Assembly: GCA_905182715.1 (NCBI GenBank)
Contig: CAJJCP010000033.1
Location: 1 to 56,455 of the forward strand
Reading direction: 5' to 3'
Length of the DNA stretch: 56,455 nucleotides
DNA from: an uncultured Candidatus Poseidoniales archaeon
GTDB taxonomy: Archaea > Thermoplasmatota > Poseidoniia > Poseidoniales > Poseidoniaceae
Position numbers and translations under genes: made by a program. Below, in pieces: positions 54,355 through 56,455 of this stretch; positions within the stretch are counted from its first letter, which is position 1; the number at the start of each line of letters is the position of its first letter. The notes under the pieces were generated by a model. It saw only the letters and a list, made by a program, of their open reading frames with translations. It was not told the origin of the DNA and searched no databases.

Positions 54355-55017
54355 CTATCGCCGGTCATCGTTCCAGTCATAATCGACACCTTTCGAACCA
54401 TGCCATTCAATATCCATGTCGATATGGGGCATCATTTCAATGCGGTCTTCACGTAGAATACCTCTTCGGCGGAGTACTTTTACTGCCGAATGCACAGTTG
54501 CTCGAGAACGTCCAATTCGACGAGCAAGGGCAGCTTGTGAACGCGGAACACCTTCTTTTTTGATATCTTCAATGATTAACTTCTGAACCAGAGATAACCC
54601 GATTGGTAAAGCGGTTGCAGCACGTTCTTCGTCAACAGAAATACCACGTAAGATCTCAACTTGACTTGGTGCTCCAGCAAAATAGCATGTTCTGCCATTA
54701 ACCGGTAATACCGTCACGCTTCGACGGCTTTGTAAGACATCAAGGTGATGTCGTAGCGTTCCATTGGCGGCATTCAGAGTCGATTGTAATTCACGATAGC
54801 ACAATCCTGGGTGCACTTCCAGTGTTGAAAGGATGCGTCGTCTCAAAGGGTGTTCAAACGCTTTTGCTTTCGTAGATACACCACCAATGGCGAGTGCACC
54901 AACAGCAGTTGCAGCAGCAGCAACTCCGCTTGCAATTCCTACAACGCCTCCAGCAGCACCAGCAAGTCCTGCAGACAACCATGGCCGTTGACGGACCCAT
55001 TGTGCAAGCAGAGGCAT
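54355..55017 (-). CDS. Membrane-anchored dual winged-helix transcription regulator
   Basis: A 220-residue protein from the ATG at 55017. Residues about 14-46 form a glycine/alanine-rich hydrophobic segment (L-A-G-A-A-G-G-V-V-G-I-A-S-G-V-A) likely to sit in the membrane. A first winged helix (about 52-120) begins H-P-L-R-R-R-I-L-S-T-L and has G-T-L-R-H-H-L-D-V-L as recognition helix. A second (about 140-195) has Q-A-A-L-A-R-R-I-G-R-S-R-A-T-V-H-S-A-V-K-V-L. Two DNA-binding units behind a membrane segment suggest a signal from the envelope, which is inference. An upstream in-frame start at 55083 adds a second short hydrophobic stretch. No frameshift is seen. Confidence 0.65.
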   Translation of the reverse strand: MPLLAQWVRQRPWLSAGLAGAAGGVVGIASGVAAAATAVGALAIGGVSTKAKAFEHPLRRRILSTLEVHPGLCYRELQSTLNAANGTLRHHLDVLQSRRSVTVLPVNGRTCYFAGAPSQVEILRGISVDEERAATALPIGLSLVQKLIIEDIKKEGVPRSQAALARRIGRSRATVHSAVKVLRRRGILREDRIEMMPHIDMDIEWHGSKGVDYDWNDDRR

Positions 55018-55079
55018 AGAACAGGGTTTCCTTTCTCCTTTCTTAATCCATCCCTTCAGCGCATCGGCAAAGAGACAAA

Positions 55080-55541
55080 TCAATCATGGGCTAAAACGGT
55101 GCCTCTATGGATTTTCAAATGAGCGACAAGAGGCGAAAGTAGACGTCCACAGGTACGTCCATGTTCGGTTAAAAGATAGGTCACTCGAATCGGTGGGCCA
55201 TCGGAGACCTGACGAGAAACAAGTCCTTCATCAGCCAGATAGCGTAATTTATCAGAAAGTGTACGAGAGGAAATCCCTTCGAGTAGATTTTTCATTTGAT
55301 TAAATCTTCGAGGTCCTGAAATATAGAGGGCAGAAAGAATTTCAATCGTCCACCTCGAACCAAAAACGCTCAATGCTTCACCTGCTCGGCAGACTTCATT
55401 GTGTAAATCATTCATTGGATTCAAATCTTTTTGAGCGCCTAAAAGAGTTCGAATTTCGCCTCCGAGTTGAATCGCAGATTCTATCGAAGAACGAACTACA
55501 TTGTAATCCTCACGCGAAACTTTAAGTGGTAGTGTAGGCAT
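55080..55541 (-). CDS. HxlR-family winged-helix regulator
   Basis: A 153-residue protein from the ATG at 55541, chosen because GAGGAG lies eight bases upstream; earlier in-frame ATGs at 55556, 55562 and 55589 lack such a site. It has the HxlR-type domain: G-S-R-W-T-I-E-I-L-S-A-L near residues 63-74, R-R-F-N-Q-M-K-N-L-L-E-G-I-S-S-R-T-L-S-D-K-L-R-Y-L (the recognition helix) near 80-104, and Y-L-L-T-E-H-G-R near 123-130. HxlR proteins respond to thiols, aldehydes or redox state in bacteria. The signal here is unknown. It is divergent from the glycosyltransferase gene, which it might control. Confidence 0.8.
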   Translation of the reverse strand: MPTLPLKVSREDYNVVRSSIESAIQLGGEIRTLLGAQKDLNPMNDLHNEVCRAGEALSVFGSRWTIEILSALYISGPRRFNQMKNLLEGISSRTLSDKLRYLADEGLVSRQVSDGPPIRVTYLLTEHGRTCGRLLSPLVAHLKIHRGTVLAHD

Positions 55542-55680
55542 AAATTCTCTCCTCATTGACATGCTAACAGCACCACTACTTAATTCCATTTTAACACCGA
55601 ACCTGTTGTTTTGTTCGAAAAGGGTGTTTTCATCATCATTTCATCTCACCTTTGAAGAAGTCTCACGGCTACGGGTGAAT

Positions 55681-56455
55681 ATGGCCAAACAGGTGTTGCT
55701 CGTACGAGGCGGCGCCCTTGGAGTCAACACTGGCATAGGTGGGGCTCATCATAATCTTGTCACTTCACTTGCTCAAGGTGAAATCAAAGGTTGGGGGAGT
55801 ATTTCTACCTGTGAATACAGTATCCAAAAATGGATGAACCCTTTATCTAGAGTGTTTAAACGATGGTATTCGCATCCGAAACGCATCAGTAAACTACTCA
55901 AAAAAAGCATGACTACAGTATTCTTCACGTAACGGACCAAGAGCAAGCACATCTCATCCCAGAACATTGTTCACTACCAGTCGTTGTTACAGTCCATGAT
56001 TTATTCCATATCTTTCCCGAGCAAATCAAAGTGGGCGACACTTCAATCGAAGTTGGAGAACAGAACCCTGGCTGGTTTCGTCGTCGAGATCTTGCCAAAT
56101 TACGAGCAGGGCTCGCTCGAGCTGACCTTTTGGTATGTGATTCGCAAGCAACCTTATCGGCATGTCAGAAGCATTTTCCAAAGGTGAATTCAGTGTGTGT
56201 ACCTCTTGGTTTGAATGTAGAGTCCTTCAAACCAGAAGCCCAAGAAAAGACCGATATTCTTGGACCAGCGTCCCTCTTGACAAGAAATGCCACTTGCTGA
56301 TTGTAGGTAGCCATGCACCCCGAAAGCGATTGCAATTTCTCTGCAAGTGCTTGGGTGAACTCGATGAAGATGTGAAGCAGAATATTCGTGTTCACCATGT
56401 TGGCAATGAAACGTGTCCTTATGGCGGTCTTTCTGCATCATCACTGAGTAAAAAG
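55681..56455 (+). CDS. GT4-type glycosyltransferase, partial (runs off the right edge, two frameshifts)
   Basis: From the ATG at 55681, residues V-L-L-V-R-G-G-A-L-G-V-N-T-G-I-G-G-A-H-H-N-L form the N-terminal nucleotide-sugar-transferase glycine loop of the GT-B fold. The frame breaks in the A7 run at 55900-55906; one more A continues as H-D-Y-S-I-L-H-V-T-D and P-V-V-V-T-V-H-D-L-F-H. A second break at the AAAA 56245-56248 (one A missing) restores W-T-S-V-P-L-D-K-K-C-H-L-L-I-V-G-S-H-A-P-R-K-R-L, which is the start of the GT4 C-terminal domain (the R-K-R segment is part of the donor site). The last part is off the window. Probably works on surface glycans. Confidence 0.7.

Overview
The window looks like a chromosome piece from an uncultured planktonic euryarchaeon, most likely Marine Group II (Candidatus Poseidoniales) or a close Thermoplasmata relative. 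This is an inference. Archaeal-type information genes are present (L15e, archaeal S2, aIF1A, RIO1 kinase, a Krr1/Pno1-like KH protein). There is an Fpo/Nuo respiratory complex without the NADH-input subunits, and many very large secreted proteins with PKD/CARDB-like modules, including a subtilisin-family protease. Shine-Dalgarno sites of the GGAGGTGAT type are plain in the operons. I found no tRNA, rRNA, CRISPR array, transposase or integrase, and no gene-free stretch longer than about 300 bases.

Layout. 0.2-8.6 kb: TSUP-family transporter, zinc-ribbon membrane protein, CDP-alcohol phosphatidyltransferase, NERD-S1 protein, HEAT-like protein, calcium-repeat surface protein, thioredoxin-like lipoprotein, SPOUT RNA methylase and rhodanese. 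8.7-13.4 kb: ribosomal L15e, RmuC, small membrane protein, an unknown RHH/coiled-coil protein, PRC-barrel and RNase Z. 13.5-29.0 kb: a same-strand run of five exported or membrane proteins (PKD protein with zinc-ribbon tail, a 1538-residue unknown, a small type II membrane protein, an S8 protease with a RING/PHD-like tail, a CARDB-like protein). 29.1-41.0 kb: complete nuoABCDHIJJ'KLMN operon. 41.1-43.6 kb: aIF1A, RIO1 kinase and KH protein. 43.6-50.4 kb: two large surface proteins, a small lipoprotein and a membrane-embedded Cas4-like nuclease. 50.4-56.5 kb: ribosomal S2, FkbM methyltransferase, Dus, three winged-helix regulators and a glycosyltransferase cut by the right edge.

How it fits together. 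The surface genes suggest a cell that degrades external protein, with the membrane complex (probably fed by ferredoxin, since NuoEFG are missing) pumping ions from the electrons released. The aIF1A/RIO1/KH group and the two ribosomal genes belong to translation and ribosome maturation.

A major caveat: from about 40.77 kb to the right end I can reconstruct 13 single-base frameshifts, nearly all in homopolymers, breaking nine genes. The first 40.7 kb shows none and even reads in frame across a C8 tract. I treat these as probable sequence errors and annotate the nine genes as whole units spanning the shifts.

The most novel-looking items are the Cas4-like Fe-S nuclease with inserted transmembrane helices (49.1-50.4 kb), the surface protease ending in a RING/PHD-like zinc finger (21.4-26.0 kb), the repeated ectodomain-TM-cytoplasmic zinc-ribbon design, unusual insertions in NuoI, NuoH and NuoL, a long acidic tail on aIF1A, and GC-rich hairpins at the 5' ends of consecutive surface-protein genes, one with the start codon in its loop.
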